Shown here piece after piece: positions 13,601-19,949 of a DNA stretch of 24,412 nucleotides. Position 1 is the stretch's first letter. Each line of letters starts with the position of its first letter. Source of the stretch: a virus; IMG/VR virus record IMGVR_UViG_3300042691_019888, positions 1-24,412 of that record. One strand, written 5' to 3'. A model generated the notes under the pieces. It was not told the origin of the DNA and made no database searches. It saw only the letters and a program-made list of their open reading frames with translations. Both the position numbers and the translations under genes were made by a program.

Positions 13601-16557
13601 CAGATAACAGTGAGTTGCCAACGGAAGGGACTTACGTCACTGTTAGGGAGTACACGCAAGGCGAGAGCGACACCACCCTATCGTCGCCTCTTGATATATT
13701 TGCCGGAACTGTCAAGCAGGCGATAGTCGATCCAAGTTACGCGATATCGTACACGGGAAGCACGGCATACACGGCATCGGTGGTCGGCGACGGTGGTGAC
13801 GCCGCCGTATTCGCCAAGGTCTTTGATTCCATGTACGAAAGCCATCTCGCCCAACTTACGCCGCCGGGGGTAAGTGGCTACTCGCAAAATAGCGGCATCG
13901 GCATAGTAGACGGCGAACTTGTTGCCTTCCCTTACGCGCCCACCTCGAACAGTCTCCTAATTCAAACAGAAGACTATAGCGCAGCCGGATACAGTCTCCC
14001 GAACACGCAAGGCGTCAATAAGTCGGAGGGGGCAACAGTCAGAAAGACTGACGGCAGCATTTGGAGAGTCAATAACGCAAGAGACGTAGAGTTCGCCTCT
14101 GCGTACAGAGTCTTCCCGTTTGAGTTGACGATCAGTAACACAGGGTCCGGCTACGGCGACACGGCAACGGCAGTAGTCGCCCAGCCCTCCGGCGTCGCCC
14201 AAGCCCGCGCCATCTTCAACGGAAAGATAGCGGCGATCGGAGCCGTTTCGGGCGGAAGCGGTTACACGTCGCCGCCTGCACTCACCATCACCGCGGCGCA
14301 AGGAACGGCAGGCACCGCGCAGGCGGTCATCGCAGGGCCTCTCGGGAGAGTGAACGTGACGTCGCAGGGCTCTGGCTACCGAGTGCCGCCAAAGGTCAAG
14401 TTCACCGGAGCGGGGATTCACGCCACGGCGACGTGCCATATAAATCAGGCAGGCGGCGTGCAGTCGGTGACCGTTACCGATGGAGGCCGCTACAGAAACG
14501 TAGCGCCGACCGTGTCATTCGAGCCGGTCGTAGAGGTCGAGACGCTGACACTGACTGATGGCGGTGAAGGGTACACCCAGACGCCGAAGGTGTTCATTGG
14601 CGGTGGTGGTGGTGTCGGCGCTACGGCTGAATGCACGATCCTGGCAGAGGTCGACTCGATCGCAGTGCTTTCTGGTGGTTCAGGCTACACGTCACCCCCC
14701 AGCGTTTCAATTATTGGTGGAGAAGGTTCTGGCGCTCTCGCAACTGCAACGATTCAGGGTGGGGTCGTTACGGCTGTATCCGTAACCAACTCAGGCAGCG
14801 GCTATAGGTCGCAGCCGAGTGTCGTGCTTTCTGGGGGCGGCGGAAGCGGGGCCGCGGCAGAGGCTCGAATCTCGGGCCATGTCGATAGCCTCACTCTGCT
14901 AACGAGGGGCGAGGGATTCGTCAACACGCCCGCGGTCGTTTTTCACGACGGTGGGGGAGACGGCGCGGCGGCGTCGGTCACAATCGGCAGTGTTGGCAGC
15001 GGCGCGGCGGCGACGGCGCTCATAAACGGGTCTGTCATTTTCTGCACGCACTCTGGTTCTGAGTGGCTCCAAGGTGAGCCGGTTGTCACCGTGTCGGAAA
15101 GCCCGTCAACGAACTACCTGATCAAAGACCTGAATGATGCACTTAGCAGGGGTGACATCACGCAGGAGCAGCGGGACGCAGGCGTGAAGAGTGTTTCCGC
15201 AAGGCTGAAGGCACGAATGATCGGCAACATCACTGAACTTGAGGTCTTGAACGGCGGCGGGGATTACGTTGAGTCGTGGGTTCTGTCTTCACTGCCGCCA
15301 CTCGCAAACAAGAAGTATCCTGCGGTTGCCGAGGTTTCACGGGTGCTGGCTGACCCCTCGACATACTACGAATCGCTAGGCCAGCCAAGGTTGTTTTATC
15401 CAGTCGGCGAAGTGGATGAAAGCGGAGAGGTAACGTCTCTGGCAATGCCAAGTGGCCTCGCGGACGTAGAGTTTTGGGGTTTGCCGTGGGTTCGGATGGT
15501 GGATGGACTGTCGGCTGACCCTTACACTTGCCTAACGCTCGTCAGTTCAGCCGTCCGAAGTGCGGATACGATTTCGGCTGGTGTGAGTTGGGAGTCTCAA
15601 GGCAGCAGCGTCGGGCCTTCGTACAACGGCATTCGAGTCTTAGTGACCGAGACAGCCTCCGCACGGCATAGTCGCATACCAACGGCAATCAGCCTTTGCG
15701 GCGAACTGTCTCAGTTCAACTCAGCCGGCATTACGCTCACCCTGCAATACGATCCGCTGCCGTCGCTTGAAATACAGGACGAATGCGGCACTGGGGCCGT
15801 GGCCGCGGTAACGGCTAGTGGTGCGTGGCAGATTTCTATCTCTGATGGCGGCAGCGGGTACACATTCGCGGCGAGGCCGGTGCTTACAGGAGGAACGCCC
15901 ATTGCTTGGGGGAGCCCCGCGGCCGCGACGGCGGCGGTCACCAACGGATCGGTGTCGTCTGTCAGCGTGACCGACTCTGGAAACGGCTACACGGAGCCCC
16001 CTACAGTTATGTTCGTCGGCGGGGGTGGAAGCGGCGCAGAGGCCGTCGCGATCATGGCGAACTACAGCGTCGCCGGGATACTGATCACTAGCGCCGGGCG
16101 TGGATACACGTCCGCGCCCGAGGTGGTGATCATCGACAAGGAGCGTCGGTTTCAGGACTCGACATTAGGGAAGTCGTGGCAATCTTATGTAAACAAAAAC
16201 GCCAGCCCGAGTTTAATCAACTACAAGGTCGAATACTGTTTTGGCATCGAGCGACAGCAACTCACGCTACAGTCGCCGATTGGCCTGATCGGAGATTCGC
16301 ACGGCGCGAAGTTTGTGCCGCTCTTCGATGACGATGGGTACATTGAGGCTATCGAATGGAGTGCGACCACGCTGCTTGCGTCCTACTACTACCTCGAATA
16401 TGCGGAAAAGCGGCCGGGCTACTTCTACACATCACTCGACAACCTGTCGCCTCCAGTAGTCACCCCTTCAGGCCGAATGACAACCCCGGCCGTCTTCAGC
16501 GTGGACACCGTCTCGTTTGACTCCATTTTCTCGGAGAACTCGATCAAGCGACTGTGA
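10639..16557 (+). CDS. Giant tail-tip/fibre protein with RCC1-like blades and GSGYT repeats (1972 aa)
   Basis: The largest gene here, at the position of the central tail-tip or receptor-contacting protein. The N-terminus (M-S-F-W-A-F-C-C-K-F) is followed by two RCC1-like blade motifs: V-Q-T-D-G-T-L-W-C-W near residue 67 and I-K-T-D-G-T-L-W-A-F-G near 128. Further look-alikes occur around residues 710-730 (N-S-E-G-K-L-Y-W-W-G) and 1130-1145 (K-T-D-G-S-I-W). About fifteen repeats of the form V-x-x-G-G-S-G-Y-T-x-x-P-x-V occur. They cluster at residues ~1161-1464 and ~1730-1832, with scattered copies near 215-390 and 955. Each repeat predicts two or three beta strands with a Gly/Ala-rich turn (G-G-G-G-S-G-A). 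ATG 10639 follows the previous stop directly. No catalytic motif is visible. The role in host contact is inferred from size, position and repeats. Confidence 0.75.
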   Translation: MSFWAFCCKFPQVYRPWFNAEQYPNEEASSAGGYGFPQIEGCGSHAVDNQGNWKCLSDFAGVQTDGTLWCWIRHIAVLRNFRETGEVKDVYSPFPKQRDRPWKISDDTDWEWVTSDSTRGFAIKTDGTLWAFGINNMGSLGIGLHKTSYQSSNVYGGYRAKLSCGIKAVHPNPATTSTQKPTVSISSTVVEDLAGVQPPTLNAKWTARAVSVALTSGGSGYTSAPSVRMIGSGADQGLSLNASSVVMTNSYIQGINVDSAGTGYTYASLTIPVISASAYATVEDGEIVGWTISNQGASFGLFTEEQMKVIVLGDGEGASVSLTIGKRSVSSIQFPETKMWTELPTIEFSGGGGSGASATVGSLLGTVDSVEVLSPGSGYTQRQQVFSFDGGVLKAMFTADGQTVEGGTVELLPGKVVSIEAVDATVPLSKYSTGRVFPFSCYATPHYGLHPERQLLAATLKSPTADDVSLSIEQTNSGNLLLSNDETMDGYAYPPFLVESFGCVPNTDDYAITSIRSSQPTPCEPYGDIRLWSAPSINYQWPVSDSIETLEISGEGGSTSEYTNIDGHLLLTSQTWGDLGTFADSSQFPAYEDLGEETLPLYTGELWRRTTNITNIPTLSFELNEFWRTPTISEVVTIHFQPPTHGGQPPSAHADPVGEDDLIGYGTQPVLDSDGNGLYQTEPLLLCTSQMFDKPVQVGSDTWMSASIKGDLSLGVNSEGKLYWWGSPAANGSNLPCVSPSPIGRGATLQVNSEGDEVPNQGLYGGLNYYYTDEAGLSRGRISFSIPDHGIYNNPEHIAWPIVDYDSNAAWIGSVPKSEGGGHYTTYFPPDPDGMHKRGWAAGGLGYIDTPTVWSAQIGGSVVTFTPRLFGPDEFTEVREDCARGSNGAWYAAPGATRMSTPGVPHIVAPGQLWNYTTTAVTKYYESPQDQPATTTVRESAGKAYRAALYITAGGSGYTEANVSVTSTPLPSPSSSQTYTVTATTTCPDNSELPTEGTYVTVREYTQGESDTTLSSPLDIFAGTVKQAIVDPSYAISYTGSTAYTASVVGDGGDAAVFAKVFDSMYESHLAQLTPPGVSGYSQNSGIGIVDGELVAFPYAPTSNSLLIQTEDYSAAGYSLPNTQGVNKSEGATVRKTDGSIWRVNNARDVEFASAYRVFPFELTISNTGSGYGDTATAVVAQPSGVAQARAIFNGKIAAIGAVSGGSGYTSPPALTITAAQGTAGTAQAVIAGPLGRVNVTSQGSGYRVPPKVKFTGAGIHATATCHINQAGGVQSVTVTDGGRYRNVAPTVSFEPVVEVETLTLTDGGEGYTQTPKVFIGGGGGVGATAECTILAEVDSIAVLSGGSGYTSPPSVSIIGGEGSGALATATIQGGVVTAVSVTNSGSGYRSQPSVVLSGGGGSGAAAEARISGHVDSLTLLTRGEGFVNTPAVVFHDGGGDGAAASVTIGSVGSGAAATALINGSVIFCTHSGSEWLQGEPVVTVSESPSTNYLIKDLNDALSRGDITQEQRDAGVKSVSARLKARMIGNITELEVLNGGGDYVESWVLSSLPPLANKKYPAVAEVSRVLADPSTYYESLGQPRLFYPVGEVDESGEVTSLAMPSGLADVEFWGLPWVRMVDGLSADPYTCLTLVSSAVRSADTISAGVSWESQGSSVGPSYNGIRVLVTETASARHSRIPTAISLCGELSQFNSAGITLTLQYDPLPSLEIQDECGTGAVAAVTASGAWQISISDGGSGYTFAARPVLTGGTPIAWGSPAAATAAVTNGSVSSVSVTDSGNGYTEPPTVMFVGGGGSGAEAVAIMANYSVAGILITSAGRGYTSAPEVVIIDKERRFQDSTLGKSWQSYVNKNASPSLINYKVEYCFGIERQQLTLQSPIGLIGDSHGAKFVPLFDDDGYIEAIEWSATTLLASYYYLEYAEKRPGYFYTSLDNLSPPVVTPSGRMTTPAVFSVDTVSFDSIFSENSIKRL
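14119..15030 (+). repeat. Main cluster of GSGYT-type protein repeats in the giant fibre gene
   Basis: About eight degenerate repeats of roughly 35-45 codons. Each contains a glycine-rich signature before Y or F: S-N-T-G-S-G-Y, S-G-G-S-G-Y-T-S-P-P, S-Q-G-S-G-Y-R-V-P-P, D-G-G-R-Y-R-N-V-A-P, D-G-G-E-G-Y-T-Q-T-P, a second S-G-G-S-G-Y-T-S-P-P, N-S-G-S-G-Y-R-S-Q-P and R-G-E-G-F-V-N-T-P. Several are followed by G-G-G-G-x-G-A. A smaller cluster of three lies at about 15826-16134, and isolated copies lie near 11281, 11410, 11759 and 13495. The DNA identity is modest, so these are protein-level repeats rather than a recent tandem array. Confidence 0.85.
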
Positions 16558-16666
16558 CCGAAAGGCTGCATTCTGGGCTTAAAATAGGCAAGAAGTGACG
16601 ATTCTCAGCACATCGGCAGCGGCAATTCCCATTGACTCACATTAGTCCACTCGTCACCATAATCAG

Positions 16667-16957
16667 ATGCCGACAGACCATCATTTCACCCTGGCCGGCG
16701 TCAAGTGGCTCCTCCGGTTCACGAGGCTGCGAGGGCAGGCGGCTGGCTGGGCGTATCTGCCGGACTCCAAGAACCCGCTGATGAAGCGGAAAATTCTCAT
16801 CGACGAGCGGCTCAAGGGCCGCGCTCTTCTCGAAACCACTATCCACGAGTGCCTTCATGCCTGCTACCCGCAGATGTCGGAAGAAACCGTCACCGAGTCG
16901 GCTCGCGACATCGCCCGAGTCCTCTGGGCCCTCGGCTACCGGCAGTCGGCTTCTTGA
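16667..16957 (+). CDS. HExxH mini-protein, putative small metallopeptidase-like (96 aa)
   Basis: Short protein with a textbook zinc-metallopeptidase core: T-T-I-H60-E61-C-L-H64-A, preceded by an L-L-E helix. The helix S-E-E-T-V-T-E-S-A-R-D-I-A-R follows and could supply a third ligand (E73 or E78), and the protein ends V-L-W-A-L-G-Y-R. An N-terminal strand region has A-G-W-A-Y-L-P-D and K-R-K-I-L-I-D-E-R-L, like the substrate-side strand of minimal peptidase domains. It is first in the enzyme cassette, after a 109-bp gap following the giant fibre gene. Proteins of this type with H-E-x-L-H-A and a terminal A-R-x-L-W-x-L-G-Y-R are familiar to me from phage genomes, without known substrate. It may bind zinc without being a protease. 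Confidence 0.72.
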   Translation: MPTDHHFTLAGVKWLLRFTRLRGQAAGWAYLPDSKNPLMKRKILIDERLKGRALLETTIHECLHACYPQMSEETVTESARDIARVLWALGYRQSAS

Positions 16958-16961
16958 TCGG

Positions 16962-17192
16962 GTGGCCGCCGCGGCGTCAAGGAGTCGAGACGCTCGATAC
17001 ACAACGTGGCTCGATCGCCTGGACTGCGAAGTTCGAGATGAAGTCATTGCCGTCCGCGATGCCTACCGGGCCGGCGAACTGGACGTTAAGGCGAGGACGC
17101 TCGCGTCCGCGATCCTCGAAGACCTCAAGCAGAATCGTGACCTCACCCCGTGCAGCCTCCACACGATGAACCAATGGCTCCTCCACGGCTAA
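16962..17192 (+). CDS. Small helical hypothetical protein (76 aa)
   Basis: I use the GTG at 16962, just after the previous stop. The open frame reaches back to 16857, but that part overlaps the HExxH gene and is Pro/Ser/Arg-rich as expected of a shadow frame. The product reads S-R-D-A-R-Y-T-T-W-L-D-R-L, then R-D-E-V-I-A-V-R-D-A-Y-R-A-G-E-L, K-A-R-T-L-A-S-A-I-L-E-D-L, and ends L-H-T-M-N-Q-W-L-L-H-G. This is an all-helical layout that could end in a helix-turn-helix (S-L-H-T-M-N-Q-W-L). No strong ribosome-binding site is seen, so the start is uncertain. Function unknown; a DNA-binding accessory role is only a guess. It overlaps the metallophosphoesterase start by about 19 bases. Confidence 0.5.
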   Translation: MAAAASRSRDARYTTWLDRLDCEVRDEVIAVRDAYRAGELDVKARTLASAILEDLKQNRDLTPCSLHTMNQWLLHG

Positions 17193-18196
17193 AAGACAGA
17201 GTGGTCGCCGTCACGGCCGACGCAGAGGCAAGCCGCCTCCGCGGCGAACTGACCGCCTTGCGTAAGAAGTACGAGGTGGCCCTCGGTCAACTCGACCGTG
17301 AGAAGCAGGCCCGCGAGAACCTGACCGCCCTGGCCGGCGTCAAGTCGAAGAAGATCAGCCGTGCCAAGCCCGCCGGCAAGCGACCGGAGGCCACGGCTAT
17401 CCTCGTCTGCTCTGATTGGCACGTCGAGGAGCGAGTCGATCCTGCCACCAACGTGCCTGGGAACGAGTACACGCTCGACATCGCCGACCGCCGCATCAAG
17501 CAACTGGTGCAGCGGGCGTCGATGCTCATCGAGCACGAGAAGTCGCTGACCAACATTCGCCGCGTCGTCGTGGCCGCGTTGGGGGACATGATCACGGGCC
17601 AGATTCACGACGACCTCGTCGAGATGACCCAACTGGCTCCGCTGGCCGCCACTCGCTGGGCCCAGGCCCGGCTCGGCGGCGTGATTGACGCGATGTCGGA
17701 GATCGCTCCCGTCGTCGTCGCAACGAGCAGCGGCAACCACGGTCGAACGACACACAAGCCCAGGATCGCCACCGAGAACGAGCATTCGTTCGAGCAGCAT
17801 ATGTACCTGACAATGGCCGCCGCAGAGAAGCGTCCGAACGTCTCGTGGCAGATCGGCCATGGCTACCTGAACGTCGTCGACCTCGACGGTTTCGCAGTTC
17901 GCTTTCATCACGGTCACGCCATTCGGTTCGGCGGGGGCGTCGGGGGTCTGACCATCCCGACCAACAAGGCGATCGCCAACTGGAATATCTCTCGGCGCGT
18001 TTCGCTCGACGTCTTCGGTCATTGGCACACTTTCTGTTGGCTTCCCTACCGCTTCGTTGCCAACGGTTCACTCATCGGCCACAACGCCTTCGCCGACCGC
18101 ATCAAGGCCGAGTTCCAGCCCCCGTCTCAGTCGCTGATCATCGTCGATCACGACCATGACAGAGTGACCAAAGTCCTCCCGGTGTTCGTCTCGTGA
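17174..18196 (+). CDS. Calcineurin-like metallophosphoesterase (340 aa)
   Basis: Metal-dependent phosphoesterase of the calcineurin superfamily, acting on phosphodiesters or nucleotides. All motif blocks are present, counting from ATG 17174: D81-W-H83 (C-S-D-W-H), G137-D138 (A-A-L-G-D), G187-N188-H189 (T-S-S-G-N-H-G-R), H246-G-H248 (F-H-H-G-H), and G282-H-W-H285 at the end. A charged helical N-terminal segment (about 15-55) looks like a coiled coil. A Lys/Arg-rich stretch, K-S-K-K-I-S-R-A-K-P, precedes the catalytic domain. GTG at 17150 is an alternative start adding eight residues, but both starts overlap the upstream gene. The stop overlaps the deaminase start (GTGA at 18193-18196). Whether it cuts DNA or nucleotides is unknown. 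Confidence 0.88.
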   Translation: MAPPRLKDRVVAVTADAEASRLRGELTALRKKYEVALGQLDREKQARENLTALAGVKSKKISRAKPAGKRPEATAILVCSDWHVEERVDPATNVPGNEYTLDIADRRIKQLVQRASMLIEHEKSLTNIRRVVVAALGDMITGQIHDDLVEMTQLAPLAATRWAQARLGGVIDAMSEIAPVVVATSSGNHGRTTHKPRIATENEHSFEQHMYLTMAAAEKRPNVSWQIGHGYLNVVDLDGFAVRFHHGHAIRFGGGVGGLTIPTNKAIANWNISRRVSLDVFGHWHTFCWLPYRFVANGSLIGHNAFADRIKAEFQPPSQSLIIVDHDHDRVTKVLPVFVS

Positions 18197-18690
18197 TTGA
18201 ACGCCCGATGACAGAGGTCGACATCCTCCGGCTCGCGGCCCGCGAGGCGACGAGGCACTCAAGCGACACCCAAACCCAGAACGGGGCCGCGGTGGCGAGG
18301 CTCAACGACCTCGTCTTCACTGCCGCCAATGCCTTCCCGGCCGGCGTCGAGCGGCGGCATCACCGGCTCGGGCGGCCCGAGAAGTACACGTTCATCGAGC
18401 ACGCCGAGCGGAACGTCATCTACAAGGCCGCGTCGGTCGGCTGGGCCACCGGCGGTGCGACGATGTACTGCCTCTGGTTCGCCTGCCCCGACTGCGCCAG
18501 GGCGATCATCCAGGCCGGCATCTACGAGGTCGTCGGCCACGTCAAGCCTCGGAACGCCACACCGTCCAGATGGCTCCAGGCCGTCAGGGACGGCGAGACG
18601 ATGCTGCGGGAGGCCGGGGTCGGGATGCGGTGGCTCACCGACGACCTCGGGGTAACGATTCGATTCGATGGAAAGGAGATGCGACTGTGA
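18193..18690 (+). CDS. dCMP deaminase-like cytidine/deoxycytidylate deaminase (165 aa)
   Basis: Zinc-dependent deaminase, most likely making dUMP from dCMP to feed dTMP synthesis. Key residues from GTG 18193: D-T-Q-T-Q-N-G-A near 25-32, catalytic H70-A71-E72 (I-E-H-A-E-R-N-V-I), and the second zinc pair C98-P-D-C101 in W-F-A-C-P-D-C-A-R. The usual P-C-x-x-C is A-C-x-x-C here (Ala for the proline), which is a small departure. A-I-I-Q-A-G-I-Y-E-V-V-G fits the helix-strand after the zinc site. ATG 18208 (after I-E-R-P) is an alternative start. It overlaps the metallophosphoesterase stop and the kinase start (GTGA at 18687-18690). Position beside a dNMP kinase supports a nucleotide-supply role. 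Confidence 0.85.
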   Translation: MIERPMTEVDILRLAAREATRHSSDTQTQNGAAVARLNDLVFTAANAFPAGVERRHHRLGRPEKYTFIEHAERNVIYKAASVGWATGGATMYCLWFACPDCARAIIQAGIYEVVGHVKPRNATPSRWLQAVRDGETMLREAGVGMRWLTDDLGVTIRFDGKEMRL

Positions 18691-19235
18691 TCCTGATCGG
18701 ACTCTGCGGAGCCGCCGGCAGCGGCAAGGGAGAGGTGGCGCGGCGGCTGGCGAGCAGTCACGGCTTCACCGAAATGGCCTTCGCCGACCCTCTCTACGAG
18801 GCCGTTGCAGCGATCGTGGGGAAGCCGGTCGCGTGGCTGAAAGACCGAGCCAACAAGGAGGCCGTGATCCCGTGGCTCGGCAAGTCGCCGCGGGAACTCC
18901 TGCAACTCATGGGGACGGAGTTCGGCCGGAACATGATCCACCCTGAAATCTGGGTCAGGAGTGCCGTGGAGCGGTTCGACTCGTCGCAGCGGGTTGTGAT
19001 CACCGACGTCCGGTTCGACAACGAGGCCGAGATGATTCAGGAGGCCGGCGGCGTCATCTTTCAAGTCGTCCGACCAGGGGGCCGGTGCCTGTCGGACGCC
19101 ACCGCCGCCCACGAAAGCGAGAGCGGTATCGCGGCCGATCACATCTACTCGACCATTGAGAATGCCGGCACGCTCGACGACCTCGCAGCCGCCGTGGATG
19201 CGGCCGTTGTTAGTCTATACGCCGATATAATGTAG
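18687..19235 (+). CDS. Deoxynucleoside monophosphate kinase (182 aa)
   Basis: P-loop kinase converting dNMPs to dNDPs with ATP, resembling the phage T4 gp1-type dNMP kinase family. GTG at 18687 has GAAAGGAG immediately upstream (18670-18677), one of the best ribosome-binding sites in the window. The N-terminus I-L-I-G-L-C-G-A-A-G-S-G-K-G-E gives the Walker A loop at about residues 8-15. A-F-A-D-P-L-Y-E follows, then S-P-R-E-L-L-Q-L-M-G-T-E-F-G-R and V-V-I-T-D-V-R-F-D-N-E-A, the acidic strand typical of this family. The C-terminal region V-V-R-P-G-G-R and H-E-S-E matches the lid/substrate part. With the adjacent deaminase it makes a small nucleotide-supply pair. In T4 the same enzyme also phosphorylates 5-hydroxymethyl-dCMP, so base-modified DNA is an open possibility, not shown here. 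Confidence 0.9.
   Translation: MILIGLCGAAGSGKGEVARRLASSHGFTEMAFADPLYEAVAAIVGKPVAWLKDRANKEAVIPWLGKSPRELLQLMGTEFGRNMIHPEIWVRSAVERFDSSQRVVITDVRFDNEAEMIQEAGGVIFQVVRPGGRCLSDATAAHESESGIAADHIYSTIENAGTLDDLAAAVDAAVVSLYADIM
19205..19231 (+). promoter_or_regulatory. Candidate promoter before the holin-like gene
   Basis: A perfect -10 hexamer TATAAT lies at 19226-19231, inside the last codons of the kinase gene and upstream of the gap that precedes the holin-like gene. Such an AT-rich hexamer stands out in this GC-rich sequence. The best -35 resemblance is TTGTTA, only about 13 bases away, which is short for a sigma-70 promoter. No extended TGn element is present. The call is therefore tentative. Confidence 0.25.
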
Positions 19236-19268
19236 GGAGGCAGTTTCTGTCGCCCAAGGAGGGGCGTG

Positions 19269-19577
19269 ATGAGCGAAAAAGCGCCCCAGACGACCACCGA
19301 GGTCGCCATCAGGGTCGCCGAGAGATTCGGCGTCCCCGTTTTCGTTTTGATAGCCCTGCTCTGGATGATCCGCGAGGCGGCGACCTCGCTGAACGGCACG
19401 GTCGTCGTTCCGATCGTGAAGTCGCACACCGAGTTCCTCGACACGACTCGCGAGACGCTGACCGAGATCAGCCGGACGCAGTTGCAACAGGCTTCGACCA
19501 TGCAGGAAATCGCCGAAAACCAGAAGGAACTCAAGATCATCGTCACCAGCCGGCAGGGTGACGAGGGAGGCCGGTGA
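19269..19577 (+). CDS. Holin-like single-span membrane protein (102 aa)
   Basis: ATG 19269 is served by AAGGAGGGG ending about 5 bases upstream, a very strong ribosome-binding site. A GTG at 19266 is an alternative. The short N-terminus (S-E-K-A-P-Q-T-T-T) leads into an amphipathic stretch and then one hydrophobic span at about residues 21-35 (G-V-P-V-F-V-L-I-A-L-L-W-M-I). A hydrophilic region of ~65 residues follows with helical character (T-R-E-T-L-T-E-I-S-R-T-Q-L-Q-Q-A and E-I-A-E-N-Q-K-E-L), ending in Arg/Gly/Glu. This fits single-span phage holins or spanin-like membrane proteins, but no lysin gene is visible next door. Treat as a phage membrane protein, holin possible. Confidence 0.5.
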   Translation: MSEKAPQTTTEVAIRVAERFGVPVFVLIALLWMIREAATSLNGTVVVPIVKSHTEFLDTTRETLTEISRTQLQQASTMQEIAENQKELKIIVTSRQGDEGGR

Positions 19578-19578
19578 C

Positions 19579-19947
19579 GTGGCAGATGTCATTCAGATTC
19601 CAGGGGAATTGAACGTCACACTGATCCCAGGCGATGAACTGCGGGTGCCGTGTGACTTCGACGTCAACATCACCGGCTACACCGTCACCAACTCGATCTA
19701 CGTCACCAACGTCTATGCGGCCGGCGGCGGCGGCAGCGGGTTTGTAACGACCATCGGTGCCACCGTGACGTCCTTTGACCAGACCGTCACGAACGCTGCG
19801 AGTGGGCAGATTCTCCTGACGCTCCCCGAGAACAAGTCTTCACTCCTGTCGCCCGGCGTCGCCTATCGATGGTATCTCCGGTGGATTGACACTGACAGCG
19901 CCACGAGAACGGTCCTGTCTGGGAGCGTCACCGCGGCGAATCCGTAA
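19579..19947 (+). CDS. Baseplate upper-protein-like (BppU N-domain-like) protein (122 aa)
   Basis: GTG 19579 follows GAGGGAGG at 19562-19569 with good spacing; the frame's earlier GTG (19558) overlaps the previous gene and lacks a good site. The product opens A-D-V-I-Q-I-P-G-E-L-N-V-T-L, then I-P-G-D-E-L-R-V-P-C-D-F-D and I-T-G-Y-T-V. This is the pattern of BppU-like N-terminal domains (a G-D strand, then L-x-G-Y/T), which bind fibres to the tail tip. It continues with a beta-sandwich-like stretch, ending Y-R-W-Y-L-R-W-I-D-T-D-S and V-L-S-G-S-V-T. The whole protein is a single domain, unlike classical BppU, which carries further modules. Located at the head of the fibre block, it is a plausible adaptor for the fibre at 19950. 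Confidence 0.6.
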   Translation: MADVIQIPGELNVTLIPGDELRVPCDFDVNITGYTVTNSIYVTNVYAAGGGGSGFVTTIGATVTSFDQTVTNAASGQILLTLPENKSSLLSPGVAYRWYLRWIDTDSATRTVLSGSVTAANP

Positions 19948-19949
19948 CC

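Noticed and set aside
16558-16666. Promoter or terminator in the 109-bp gap before the HExxH gene
   Set aside because: TTGACT and CATAAT are present, but about 20 bases apart, and I found no convincing hairpin with a T-run; nothing firm to report.
17189-18028. Long open frame on the - strand (279 codons)
   Set aside because: Fully opposite the metallophosphoesterase, whose motifs are complete; shadow of a GC-rich gene.
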